A stretch of 12,981 nt of DNA from NCBI RefSeq assembly GCF_042677865.1, contig NZ_JBHUDD010000134.1:1-12981 (forward strand), in the 5' to 3' direction. Both the position numbers and the translations under genes were made by a program. The notes below the pieces were generated by a model that had not been told where the DNA came from, did no database searches, and saw only the letters and a list, made by a program, of their open reading frames with translations. This document shows positions 1-7,147 of the stretch, piece by piece (positions within the stretch are counted from its first letter, which is position 1; each line of letters begins with the position of its first letter). This DNA comes from Lutimaribacter salitolerans. GTDB taxonomy: Bacteria; Pseudomonadota; Alphaproteobacteria; Rhodobacterales; Rhodobacteraceae.

Positions 1-1
1 G

Positions 2-61
2 CGCGCAGGCTGGGATGACACCTTCCTGCGCTCGATTCTCACAAACATAGCAATGGCTTAA
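2..61 (+). CDS. Possible 3' end of an upstream ORF (partial)
   Basis: An open frame enters from the left edge of the window and ends at TAA 59-61. Its last residues read WDDTFLRSILTNIAMA. The stop overlaps an ATG at 61-63 (TAATG), an arrangement common between translationally coupled genes. Only 19 codons are visible and I do not recognise a family. The first dozen codons have the GC-rich third positions of the rest of the window and the last few do not. It may be the tail of a real gene or chance. Confidence 0.3.
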   Translation, partial: RAGWDDTFLRSILTNIAMA

Positions 62-680
62 TGCCAAAAGCGATTGCCCTGCCACCCTCCCCGACGACCG
101 CCGAGCCGTCTTCCTCTTCCTGGGCATCTTCCCACTCCTCAACGCCATCTTCGACACCGCCAGCTATGCCGCCACGCTGACCCTGATGCGCCGGGGCCTG
201 CGGTCGCGTCTGCCGTTGCTTTGGGGGTTGGCCGATCTGGTCATCGCCTGCGGATTGTTCCTGGCCCTTGGTGCGGCGCTGGTCGGGACGATCCACGGGC
301 TGAACGCGCTGGCGGGGGCCACGCTGCTGGACCTGCCCGCACTGCTGGATGGCGCGCGGAATGATCCCGGCGCGCATCTCTGGCTGTATCTGATGCTGTT
401 TTCGACCATCGTGCCCACCGCTCTGCACGCTGGCCTCAGCCTTCTGGGGGTGCAGGGGCTGTGGCCGCGCGCGTGGCGCAGGCCCGTCGCTGCGTGGGTC
501 GAGCAGGCAAATGCCTCACCGCTGGCCACCCTGCGCGCCGCGCTGGCGCTGGGGGTGATCTGGACCCTGCCGCTGGTTGTGATGGGCGGTATCGTCTGGG
601 CGCTTTGGCAGATCGCCGGTGGCGTCATCACCACCGGCCTTGGCCACTATTTCAACGCGCTGATGTGGCTGGCGACCTGA
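61..680 (+). CDS. Small multi-pass membrane protein, 5' end apparently frame-disrupted
   Basis: I do not recognise a named family. The frame ending at TGA 678-680 encodes about four hydrophobic segments: around FLFLGIFPLLNAIFDTASYA, then LPLLWGLADLVIACGLFLAL, then WLYLMLFSTIVPTALHAGL, then a last one through LPLVVMGGIVWALWQIAG. An inner-membrane location is therefore likely. The only ATG in this frame is at 186, yet coding-like sequence (LPDDRRAVFLFLG) continues upstream to about position 90 with no ATG, GTG or TTG. The best start by context is ATG 61, which overlaps the preceding TAA, but it lies in another frame (MPKAIALPP). The frames would join if one base were missing in the C-rich run around 80-92. 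So this is either a frameshifted gene, a sequencing error, or a shorter protein starting at 186. It converges on the helicase gene downstream. Confidence 0.6.
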
Positions 681-695
681 ACCGCCGCACGCTTT

Positions 696-717
696 CCCTC
701 CCCCTTGCGAGGGAGGG
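696..717. terminator. GC-rich inverted repeat between convergent genes
   Basis: CCCTCCC (696-702) pairs with GGGAGGG (711-717) across an 8-base loop. It lies between the stop of the membrane protein (680) and the stop of the convergent helicase (732), where a shared terminator is expected. Neither strand has a T-tract after the stem, so it is not a classical intrinsic terminator. It could instead be a dispersed intergenic repeat. Confidence 0.4.
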
Positions 718-731
718 GGTCATTCATTCGA

Positions 732-2021
732 TCACGCCGCCTGACCGCGTCCGCGACCGCCGCCGCCACCCTGACCACCGCCCTGGCTGCGCTTGCGCTG
801 CTGGGCGCGACGTGCGCCGCCCGGCTTGGGTGCCGCACCGCGACCCCGGCTACCGCTGTTGCTTTTGCCGCCCGGTCCGGCCACCTTTTCCCAGGGCGTG
901 CCCGAGGCGACGGGGATGTCGTTCTTCATCGTCTTCTGGATGTCTTTCAGTTCGCCCATCTCGTCGGGGGAACAGAAGGCAATCGCGCGCCCTTCGCGGC
1001 CCGCCCGTGCGGTCCGGCCGATCCGGTGCACATAATTCTCGGCCACGTTGGGAAGTTCATAGTTGTAGACGTGCTTGACCTCGGGGATATCCAGCCCCCG
1101 CGCCGCCACATCTGTTGCCACCAGCACCCGCACCTTGCCGGTCTTGAAGGCATCCAGCGCGCGCTGACGCTGGCCCTGGCTCTTGTTGCCGTGGATCGAG
1201 GCGACGGCGAAACCGGCGCTTTCCAGCATCCGCGACAGCTTTTCCATGCCGTGCTTGGTGCGGCCAAAAACGAGCGCCAGCTCGTCACGGTGCGCGTCCA
1301 GCATTTCCTTGAGCAGGTTGAATTTCTCGGCCTTGGCGATGTAATGCACCTCTTGCGCGATCTTTTCCACCGCCTGCCCCGGCGGGTTCACCTGCACGCG
1401 GGCGGGCTTGACCAGATAGCTTTGCGCGATCTCTTCCATCTGCTTGGGCATGGTGGCCGAGAACAGCATGGTCTGACGCGTCGCGGGCAGCAGGCCGGAA
1501 ATCTTGCGCAGCGCATGGATAAAGCCCATGTCCAGCATCTGGTCGGCCTCGTCCAGCACCAGGAACTTGGCCTCGGACAGGATCAGGGCACGGCGGTCCA
1601 GCAGGTCCAGCAGACGGCCCGGTGTCGCCACCAGGATGTCGGTGCCCTTGGCCAGACGCGCGGCCTGCGCGCTGAGGCTGGCGCCGCCGACGACCAGACC
1701 CACCTTCATCGGCGTGCCCTTGATCAGATGCATCAACTGCTCTTGGATCTGCCGCGCCAGTTCGCGTGTGGGGGCGAGGACCAGCCCGCGCACGGTTTTC
1801 GGTGCGGGCTTGCCATCCATCGCCAGCATCTGCGCCACCAGCGGCAGGCCAAAGGCGTTGGTCTTGCCGGTGCCGGTCTGGGCCAGGCCCATCACGTCGC
1901 GCCCATTCATTGCGTGGGGAATGGCCTGCGCCTGAATCGGCGTGGGCGTGGTGATGTTCTGTGCCTCCAGTGCGCGCAACAGATGCGCGGGGAGGCCCAG
2001 TTCACTGAACGTATCGGTCAT
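732..2021 (-). CDS. rhlE: DEAD-box ATP-dependent RNA helicase, RhlE type
   Basis: This 429-residue protein carries the full superfamily 2 DEAD-box set: the Q motif (TPTPIQ, 25-30), Walker A (AQTGTGKT, 47-54), PTRELA (84-89), GG (112-113), TPGR (133-136), DEAD (157-160), SAT (188-190), VATDVAARGLDIP (301-313) and HRIGRTAR (332-339). Such enzymes unwind short RNA duplexes in ribosome assembly and RNA decay. The tail from about 381 to 429 is rich in glycine, arginine and lysine, as in RhlE-like proteins where it helps bind RNA. An ATG nine bases further out (2030) touches its own Shine-Dalgarno sequence. For the ATG at 2021 the AAGGA lies about 8-9 bases upstream, so I prefer 2021, which gives MTDTFSELGL. 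The gene looks intact and monocistronic. Helicase identity is certain; the RhlE subgroup is likely. Confidence 0.93.
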   Translation of the reverse strand: MTDTFSELGLPAHLLRALEAQNITTPTPIQAQAIPHAMNGRDVMGLAQTGTGKTNAFGLPLVAQMLAMDGKPAPKTVRGLVLAPTRELARQIQEQLMHLIKGTPMKVGLVVGGASLSAQAARLAKGTDILVATPGRLLDLLDRRALILSEAKFLVLDEADQMLDMGFIHALRKISGLLPATRQTMLFSATMPKQMEEIAQSYLVKPARVQVNPPGQAVEKIAQEVHYIAKAEKFNLLKEMLDAHRDELALVFGRTKHGMEKLSRMLESAGFAVASIHGNKSQGQRQRALDAFKTGKVRVLVATDVAARGLDIPEVKHVYNYELPNVAENYVHRIGRTARAGREGRAIAFCSPDEMGELKDIQKTMKNDIPVASGTPWEKVAGPGGKSNSGSRGRGAAPKPGGARRAQQRKRSQGGGQGGGGGRGRGQAA

Positions 2022-2036
2022 AATATTCATCCTTCA

Positions 2037-2417
2037 TGCGCAAGGCGTTGCTCGCCATTGCGCCATGGGCACATCCGTACCCATCCGTGGTTGCACCGTG
2101 CGCGCTGCGGGACACACCGATTGTGCGTCCGCCGACCCGGCACCGATCCCCACGCGTGATCTTGGGAAACTCTGTCACACCACCCCTTCGCGCCCTGTTG
2201 GGGCACCGGCCTGCTCACGCGGCAAGGGCAATGGTAACGCTCAGATGGCGGTCCGAAGCGACAAAGTCAATCACTAACCGGGGTTGCTGTCGCAAAAGTC
2301 ACCCTGCCCCGCTCCGCCCACAAGACGGCATCCGGTGGCGGCGGGACAAAACGGGGTGGATTCACCGCCCCCCATTCGCTACACCCCCGCCACGGATCAG
2401 CGACCGCGGGAAGCCCC
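2037..2417. other. Divergent intergenic region, helicase / Fur-Mur regulator
   Basis: About 380 bases separate the divergent starts of the helicase and the Fur-family gene. Both promoters should lie here. I see no convincing -35/-10 pair, no tRNA-like fold and no plausible ORF. A short palindrome, TTGC-TGTC-GCAA near 2284-2295, stands out but does not match the orientation of the Mur boxes I know (TGCAAA...TTTGCA). Confidence 0.5.
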
Positions 2418-2834
2418 ATGTCAGACACCATCATCGACCGTTGCGAGGCTGCGGGCCTGCGCCTGACCGATCAGCGCCGCACCATCGCCGCGATCCTGCA
2501 AGAGGCCGAGGATCACCCCGATGTCGAGGAACTGCACGCCCGCGCCGCCGCGCGCGACAGCCGTATTTCCATCGCCACGGTCTATCGCACCGTCAAGCTG
2601 TTCGAGGAGTCCGGCATTCTGGAACGCCATGATTTCCGCGACGGGCGGGCAAGGTACGAGGACGCCGAGCGCGATCACCACGACCACCTGATCGACATGA
2701 ACTCGGGCGAGGTGATCGAGTTCTGCGACCCCGAGATCGAGCTGTTGCAGGAACGCATCGCCAACCGTCTGGGCTATCGTCTGGCCGGGCACCGGCTGGA
2801 ACTGTACGGCATTCCGCTGAAATCCAAGGACTGA
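2418..2834 (+). CDS. Fur/Mur-type metal-responsive transcriptional regulator
   Basis: This 138-residue protein is a full-length member of the Fur family. It has an N-terminal winged helix with recognition segment ATVYRTVKLFEESG (53-66) and a C-terminal dimerisation and metal domain. Aligned by eye to E. coli Fur, the metal ligands fall at the same numbers: H33, E81, H88 and H90 for the regulatory site, and H87, D89, E108 and H125 for the second site. The structural CxxC of E. coli Fur (C93/C96) is replaced by D93 and S96, as I recall for alphaproteobacterial Fur/Mur proteins, which sense manganese or iron. It does not look like Irr. The start ATG follows a weak GGGAAG. The CDF transporter gene begins 28 bases after its stop, so the two are probably co-transcribed. 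Whether it senses Mn or Fe cannot be told from sequence. Confidence 0.88.
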   Translation: MSDTIIDRCEAAGLRLTDQRRTIAAILQEAEDHPDVEELHARAAARDSRISIATVYRTVKLFEESGILERHDFRDGRARYEDAERDHHDHLIDMNSGEVIEFCDPEIELLQERIANRLGYRLAGHRLELYGIPLKSKD

Positions 2835-2862
2835 CCCCAACCGCCCCGCATCGGAGATACCC

Positions 2863-3759
2863 ATGACACACACCCTGCGGCTGGCCATCGGCAGCGTGTT
2901 CGTGGGGCTGGTGGTGCTGGCGCTCAAGACGCTGGCCTGGGGGCTGACCGGCTCGCTTGCACTGATGTCGGATGCGCTGGAAAGCCTGGTGAACGTGGCG
3001 ACGGCGCTGGCGGTGATCGTCGCCCTGCGCGTGGCGCAGCGCCCCGCCGATGCCAACCACCCCTATGGGCATCACAAGGCCGAGTTCCTGTCGGCCGTGC
3101 TCGAAGGCGTGCTGATCGTGATCGCTGCCATGGTCATCCTGCGCGAGGCCTATCACGGCCTGATGGACCCGCGCGCGCTGGACATGCCGTTGACCGGCAT
3201 GATCATCACCGGGCTGGCCAGCGTGCTCAACGGCGTCTGGGCGACGATCCTGATCCGTCACGGCCGCGCGCAGCGCTCGCCCGCGCTGGTGGCCGACGGG
3301 CGGCATCTGATGACCGATGTGATCTCGTCCGCCGGGGTGCTGATCGGCATCGCACTGGCGGTGCTGACGGGCTGGCTGTGGCTGGACCCGGCGATGGCGG
3401 CGCTGGTGGCGGTCAACATCCTGTGGTCGGGTTGGCACGTCATCAAGGGCTCGGTCGGCGGGCTGATGGACGAGGCAGTGCCGGACGACCAGCTGGATAC
3501 CATCCGCCGCGTGATCGCCGAGGCCGCCAGCGATGATGCCGCACTTGAGGCGCATGACCTGCGCACCCGCCACGCCGGGGCCGTCACCTTCATCGAGTTT
3601 CATCTGGTGGTTCCCGGCGACACCACGGTCGAGGATGCCCATACCCTGTGCGACCGGATCGAGGCGGCGCTGATGGCCGCCCTGCCCGGCGCGCGCGTCA
3701 CCATCCATGTCGAGCCCGAGCACAAGGCAAAGCATAGCGGCATTGTCGTGCTGTCATAG
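2863..3759 (+). CDS. Cation diffusion facilitator (CDF) metal exporter
   Basis: This 298-residue protein has the CDF architecture: six transmembrane helices over about residues 8-200 and a cytoplasmic C-terminal domain (about 205-298). CDF proteins export divalent metals such as Zn, Mn, Fe or Co by proton antiport. The loop motif PADANHPYGHHKAE (61-74) supplies the YiiP site-B equivalents D63, H66 and H70. TM5 gives H148 and D152 of site A. The TM2 half of site A reads E40-S-L-V-N44, where YiiP has D-x-x-x-D and zinc CDFs usually have H-x-x-x-D, so specificity may differ. GGAGA five bases before the ATG is a good ribosome binding site. Its place 28 bases behind a Fur/Mur-type gene suggests a role in iron or manganese balance; the metal is inferred, not shown. 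Confidence 0.9.
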   Translation: MTHTLRLAIGSVFVGLVVLALKTLAWGLTGSLALMSDALESLVNVATALAVIVALRVAQRPADANHPYGHHKAEFLSAVLEGVLIVIAAMVILREAYHGLMDPRALDMPLTGMIITGLASVLNGVWATILIRHGRAQRSPALVADGRHLMTDVISSAGVLIGIALAVLTGWLWLDPAMAALVAVNILWSGWHVIKGSVGGLMDEAVPDDQLDTIRRVIAEAASDDAALEAHDLRTRHAGAVTFIEFHLVVPGDTTVEDAHTLCDRIEAALMAALPGARVTIHVEPEHKAKHSGIVVLS

Positions 3760-3828
3760 CTCTGCCGCTTTCTTGTGCAGTTGACATACGCTAACGGTTG
3801 TCGGCCACCACATGAAAGCCCCCGATCC

Positions 3829-4728
3829 ATGGATAGAAACCTGCTCGGCAGTCTGATGATGGTGTTCGCGATGGCCGCCTTTGCCATCGAGGACATGTTC
3901 ATCAAGCGTCTTGCCACCGACATCTCGACCGGGCAGATCCTGATGACGCTGGGTGTCGGCGGCGCGCTGTTCTTTGGGCTGCTGGCCCTGCGCCGCGGCA
4001 CGCGCCTGTTCTCGGTCGACCTGCTGCTGCCCGCCGTCCTGCTGCGCAACCTGGGCGAGGTGATCGGCACCATGGGCTTTGTCACCGCCATTGCCCTGAC
4101 GCCGCTGTCCTCGGCCTCGGCCATCCTGCAGGCCACACCGCTGGCGGTTACGCTGGGGGCCGCGCTGTTTCTGGGCGAAACCGTGGGCTGGCGGCGCTGG
4201 TCGGCCATTCTGGTTGGCTTTGCCGGTGTCATGCTGATCATCCGCCCCGGTCTGGACGGATTCCAGCCCGCGTCGCTGTTTGCGGTGCAGGGCGTGATCG
4301 GTCTGGCTATGCGCGATCTGGCCACCCGCGCCACCCCCGCCCGCATCGGTGCCATGCAACTGTCGGCCTATGCCTTTGCCATGCTGGTGCCCACGGGCCT
4401 TGTGCTGCTGCTGGTGCAGGGCCACAGCCTTGTCGATCCCGCCCCTGCGCAATGGGGTGAACTGGCTGGCGCCATGCTGCTGGGCTTGATGGGGTATTAC
4501 GCCATCGTCGCCGCCATGCGCACCGGCGAGGTGTCGGTCGTCACGCCGTTCCGCTATTCGCGACTGATCTTTGCCATCATCATCGGCGTCTGGGTCTTTG
4601 GCGAACGCCCGGACGCGCTGACCCTGATCGGCGCAGTGCTGATCGTGACCAGCGGGCTCTATACCCTGCTGCGCGAGGCCCGCATCCGCCGCCGCGCCCG
4701 TCGCACCGCCCGTGCAATGGCCCGCTAG
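3829..4728 (+). CDS. EamA-family (DMT superfamily) transporter
   Basis: This 299-residue, highly hydrophobic protein has two EamA repeats and about ten transmembrane helices. The first repeat includes IALTPLSSASAILQATPLAV, then FLGETVGWRRWSAILVGFAG, then LIIRPG. The second ends with VVTPFRYSRLIFAIIIGVWV, then FGERPD, then LIGAVLIVTSGLY. Proteins of this superfamily export or import small metabolites across the inner membrane; the substrate cannot be predicted. The frame is open back to an ATG at 3775, but the extra 18 residues (ending in ESPRS) are polar and unlike a DMT N-terminus, so I chose ATG 3829 (MDRNLLGSLM). The ribosome binding site is weak for either start. The C-terminus is a short arginine-rich cytoplasmic tail. 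It lies 69 bases after the CDF gene and 87 before enolase. Confidence 0.87.
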   Translation: MDRNLLGSLMMVFAMAAFAIEDMFIKRLATDISTGQILMTLGVGGALFFGLLALRRGTRLFSVDLLLPAVLLRNLGEVIGTMGFVTAIALTPLSSASAILQATPLAVTLGAALFLGETVGWRRWSAILVGFAGVMLIIRPGLDGFQPASLFAVQGVIGLAMRDLATRATPARIGAMQLSAYAFAMLVPTGLVLLLVQGHSLVDPAPAQWGELAGAMLLGLMGYYAIVAAMRTGEVSVVTPFRYSRLIFAIIIGVWVFGERPDALTLIGAVLIVTSGLYTLLREARIRRRARRTARAMAR

Positions 4729-4815
4729 CGTTATCATCGCGCCCACCCCTTCCCCTTGGGCCGCGCCCCGCCTACAAGCGGGCCAAACCCGCGCAAAACC
4801 CAAGGAAACGCCCTG

Positions 4816-6090
4816 ATGAGCACGATAATCGACATTCACGCCCGCGAAATCCTCGACAGCCGGGGCAATCCCACGGTCGAGGTGGATGTGATGCTGGAAG
4901 ACGGCACCATGGGCCGCGCCGCCGTGCCCTCGGGCGCCTCCACCGGCGCCTACGAGGCGGTCGAACGCCGCGACGGCGACGCCGCACGCTACATGGGCAA
5001 AGGCGTGCTCGAGGCCTGCGCGGCGGTCAATGGCGAGATTGCCGAGGCAATCCTGGGGCTGGACGCCACCGAACAGGTCGCCATCGACGAGGGCCTGATC
5101 GAGCTTGACGGCACTCCCAACAAATCCCGGCTTGGCGCTAACGCCATCCTCGGCGTCTCGCTGGCCGTAGCCAAGGTCGCCGCCGAATTCACCGCACAGC
5201 CGCTTTATCGCTATGTCGGCGGCACCTCGGCCCGCATCCTGCCGGTGCCGATGATGAACATCATCAACGGCGGCGAACATGCCGACAACCCGATCGACAT
5301 CCAGGAATTCATGATCATGCCGGTCGCCGCGCCCACCATCCGCGACGCGATCCGCATGGGCGCCGAGGTGTTCCACACCCTGAAAAAGGAACTCTCCGCC
5401 GCAGGGCTCGCCACCGGCGTGGGCGATGAAGGCGGCTTTGCCCCCAACCTTTCGGGCACGCGCGATGCGCTGGATTTCATCCTCAGGGCCATCGAAAAGG
5501 CGGGCTACACACCCGGGCAGGACATCCACCTTGCCCTGGATTGCGCCGCCACGGAATACTTCAAGGACGGCCAGTATGTACTTGCCGGTGAAGGGAAAAC
5601 CCTGACCTCCGCCGAGAATGTCGACTACCTGGCCGCGCTCTGCGCCGACTACCCGATCATCAGCATCGAGGATGGCTGCGCCGAGGATGACTGGGACGGC
5701 TGGAGGCTGCTGACCGAGCGCCTGGGCGCATCGGTGCAACTGGTGGGCGACGACCTGTTCGTGACCAACCCCGAGCGTCTGGCCATGGGCATCGAGAAAG
5801 GCTGCGCCAACTCCATGCTGGTCAAGGTCAACCAGATCGGCACGCTGACCGAAACCCTGCGGGCCGTCGAAATGGCCCACCGTGCGGGCATGACCAACGT
5901 CATGAGCCACCGCTCGGGCGAGACCGAGGACGCGACAATCGCCGATCTGGCTGTGGCCACCAACTGCGGTCAGATCAAGACCGGCAGCCTTGCCCGCTCG
6001 GACCGGCTGGCAAAATACAACCAGTTGATCCGGATCGAGGAAATGCTGGCCGAAACCGCGCGCTACGCCGGAGCGTCGATCCTCAAGTAA
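4816..6090 (+). CDS. eno: Enolase (phosphopyruvate hydratase)
   Basis: Enolase interconverts 2-phosphoglycerate and phosphoenolpyruvate in glycolysis and gluconeogenesis, and in many bacteria is also a degradosome component. The 424-residue length is typical. Visible signatures are the substrate-loop GASTGAYE (40-47), NGGEHADNP with H155, the acid-base pair E205 (in GDEGGFAPN) and K337 (in LVKVNQIGT), magnesium ligands D242, E285 and D312, the SHRSGETED loop (364-372) and K388 in KTGSLARSDR. The start at 4816 gives MSTIIDIHAREILDSRG and is preceded by AAGGAA eight bases upstream; the longer open frame from 4756 adds a proline- and glycine-rich leader unlike any enolase. The active-site loop reads EDGCAEDDWDGW, with cysteine at a position that varies in the family. 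The gene appears intact and is followed by a strong hairpin. Confidence 0.97.
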   Translation: MSTIIDIHAREILDSRGNPTVEVDVMLEDGTMGRAAVPSGASTGAYEAVERRDGDAARYMGKGVLEACAAVNGEIAEAILGLDATEQVAIDEGLIELDGTPNKSRLGANAILGVSLAVAKVAAEFTAQPLYRYVGGTSARILPVPMMNIINGGEHADNPIDIQEFMIMPVAAPTIRDAIRMGAEVFHTLKKELSAAGLATGVGDEGGFAPNLSGTRDALDFILRAIEKAGYTPGQDIHLALDCAATEYFKDGQYVLAGEGKTLTSAENVDYLAALCADYPIISIEDGCAEDDWDGWRLLTERLGASVQLVGDDLFVTNPERLAMGIEKGCANSMLVKVNQIGTLTETLRAVEMAHRAGMTNVMSHRSGETEDATIADLAVATNCGQIKTGSLARSDRLAKYNQLIRIEEMLAETARYAGASILK

Positions 6091-6097
6091 GCGACAG

Positions 6098-6118
6098 GCG
6101 GGGCCGAACCGGCCCCGC
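6098..6118. terminator. Strong hairpin after enolase, shared with the convergent lipoprotein gene
   Basis: GCGGGGCCG (6098-6106) pairs perfectly with CGGCCCCGC (6110-6118) across an AAC loop, beginning eight bases after the eno stop. It is followed by a short pyrimidine stretch (TCTC) on the plus strand, not a long T-run. The convergent lipoprotein gene ends at 6129, so the hairpin can serve both directions. Confidence 0.7.
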
Positions 6119-6128
6119 TCTCATCGCA

Positions 6129-6407
6129 TCAGCTCGGGCAGGCAGCGGTGTAATAGGTGCCGTCGCCGCGTGCATAGGCACAGTTTCCGGTCTGACGGTT
6201 CTGCGCCACCAGCGTGCCCGCCGCAGCCCCGGCAAGACCCGCGATCAGCCGCCAGTCATCATCGGCATTCAGCGCATCGGCAGCAATCAGGCCGGCTGCG
6301 GCACCACCCGCCACGCCGGCGACAGTGCGCTGCTCCGGCGTCAGGTTCTCGCACGCCGCCAAGCCGAACAGAGCCGCACAAACTGCGGAGATCTTTAGTA
6401 TATTCAT
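6129..6407 (-). CDS. Small glycine-zipper-like lipoprotein
   Basis: This is a 92-residue protein with a lipoprotein signal peptide. MNILK is followed by a hydrophobic stretch ending in the lipobox LAAC, with cysteine at residue 19, so signal peptidase II cleavage and an envelope location are expected. The mature part has two glycine/alanine-rich hydrophobic segments (AGVAGGAAAGLIAADAL and LIAGLAGAAAGTLVAQN), resembling glycine-zipper proteins of the OsmB/YMGG type. A short tail has two further cysteines (NCAYARGDGTYYTAACPS). An ATG three codons upstream (6416) directly abuts AAAGG. The ATG at 6407 has AAAGGA about eight bases away and gives a compact signal peptide, so I chose it. Function is unknown; proteins of this kind are often envelope-stress associated. 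It is divergent from the cupin gene. Confidence 0.8.
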   Translation of the reverse strand: MNILKISAVCAALFGLAACENLTPEQRTVAGVAGGAAAGLIAADALNADDDWRLIAGLAGAAAGTLVAQNRQTGNCAYARGDGTYYTAACPS

Positions 6408-6593
6408 GGAAACCATCCTTTATGTTGTCGCATACAGGGGGCATCCTTTTCCTCTTGCGCGTCCGCGAACAGCAGGAACCCGCACAAGCGCCCCGATGCG
6501 CCAAACCTTGCCCAGTTCACGTTTATCTCTCGGCATAGTCCCGCTGACACATCCCCGCTTGGCGCGGTTCCCCGATACGCCTACACTAAACCC

Positions 6594-7010
6594 ATGACCG
6601 CGGATCAGATCATTGCCAAACTCGGCCTCGCCCCCCATCCCGAAGGCGGGCATTACCGCCAGACATGGGTGGCCGACGGGCCGGGCCGCCCCGCAGGCAC
6701 CTGCATATATTTCCTGCTGAAAGCAGGCGAGCACAGCCATTGGCACAGGGTCGATGCCACCGAAATCTGGCATTTCCACGCAGGCGCGCCGCTGATCCTG
6801 AGCCTGTCTGAAACCGACACCGGACCGCGTCAGGATCTCACCCTCGGTCCCGATCTGGCCACCGGCCAGCAACCGCAGATCATCGTGCCGCCGCATCACT
6901 GGCAGGCCGCGCGCAGCACCGGCGACTGGACATTGGTGGGCTGCACCGTCAGCCCCGGATTCACCTTCGACGGATTCACCCTGGCCCCGCAAGGCTTTGA
7001 CATCCCCTGA
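6594..7010 (+). CDS. Cupin-superfamily protein, DUF985 (Cupin_5) type
   Basis: This 138-residue single-domain protein has the DUF985 pattern. The N-terminal LGLAPHPEGGHYRQTW is followed by IYFLLKAGEHSHWHRVD (38-54), the metal-type cupin histidines H47/H49/H51 and TEIWHFHAG (56-64), then the second cupin motif VPPHHWQAA (98-106), and finally GCTVSPGFTFDGFTLAP (116-132). The family adopts a beta-barrel fold; its cellular reaction is not established to my knowledge. Length and both motifs are complete, so the gene looks functional. Its start at 6594 has no obvious Shine-Dalgarno sequence, and the 186-base gap to the divergent lipoprotein presumably holds both promoters. Downstream lies a cluster of hairpins. 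Confidence 0.88.
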   Translation: MTADQIIAKLGLAPHPEGGHYRQTWVADGPGRPAGTCIYFLLKAGEHSHWHRVDATEIWHFHAGAPLILSLSETDTGPRQDLTLGPDLATGQQPQIIVPPHHWQAARSTGDWTLVGCTVSPGFTFDGFTLAPQGFDIP

Positions 7011-7050
7011 CCTTGTCCATTGTTCATCTTGCCAGACAAACTCCGGGGGA

Positions 7051-7134
7051 GTCGCGCCACCGGCGCGACGGGGGCAGCGCCCCCCTGCACCGAGGCCCGG
7101 AACGGGCCGAGATATCCAGCGTCGCGCCAGCGAC
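7051..7134. repeat. Cluster of four short perfect hairpins between convergent genes
   Basis: Four inverted repeats follow one another between the cupin stop (7010) and the pgi stop (7148). GTCGCGCC/GGCGCGAC has an ACC loop (7051-7069). GGGGGC/GCCCCC has an AGC loop (7070-7084). GGCCCG/CGGGCC has a GAA loop (7094-7108). GTCGC/GCGAC has a GCCA loop (7121-7134). No T-tract follows on either strand. It may act as a bidirectional terminator and mRNA 3'-end protector, or be one copy of a dispersed intergenic repeat; the sequence alone cannot decide. Confidence 0.7.
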
Positions 7135-7147
7135 ACCGCCGGGTCAT

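Noticed and set aside
705..2159. 484-codon open frame on the plus strand across the helicase gene
   Set aside because: It is antisense to a complete DEAD-box helicase and has no domain of its own.
2284..2295. TTGC-TGTC-GCAA palindrome upstream of the Fur/Mur gene as a possible autoregulatory box
   Set aside because: It is short, and its half-sites are inverted relative to the Mur box orientation, so there is no basis to call it an operator.
3781..3786. Perfect TTGACA upstream of the DMT transporter
   Set aside because: No acceptable -10 hexamer occurs 15-19 bases downstream, so it cannot be called a promoter.
3754..5910. 718-codon open frame on the minus strand opposite the DMT transporter and enolase
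   Set aside because: It is a shadow of two well-supported plus-strand genes; its product is rich in H, Q, G and D repeats, typical of antisense reading of high-GC genes.
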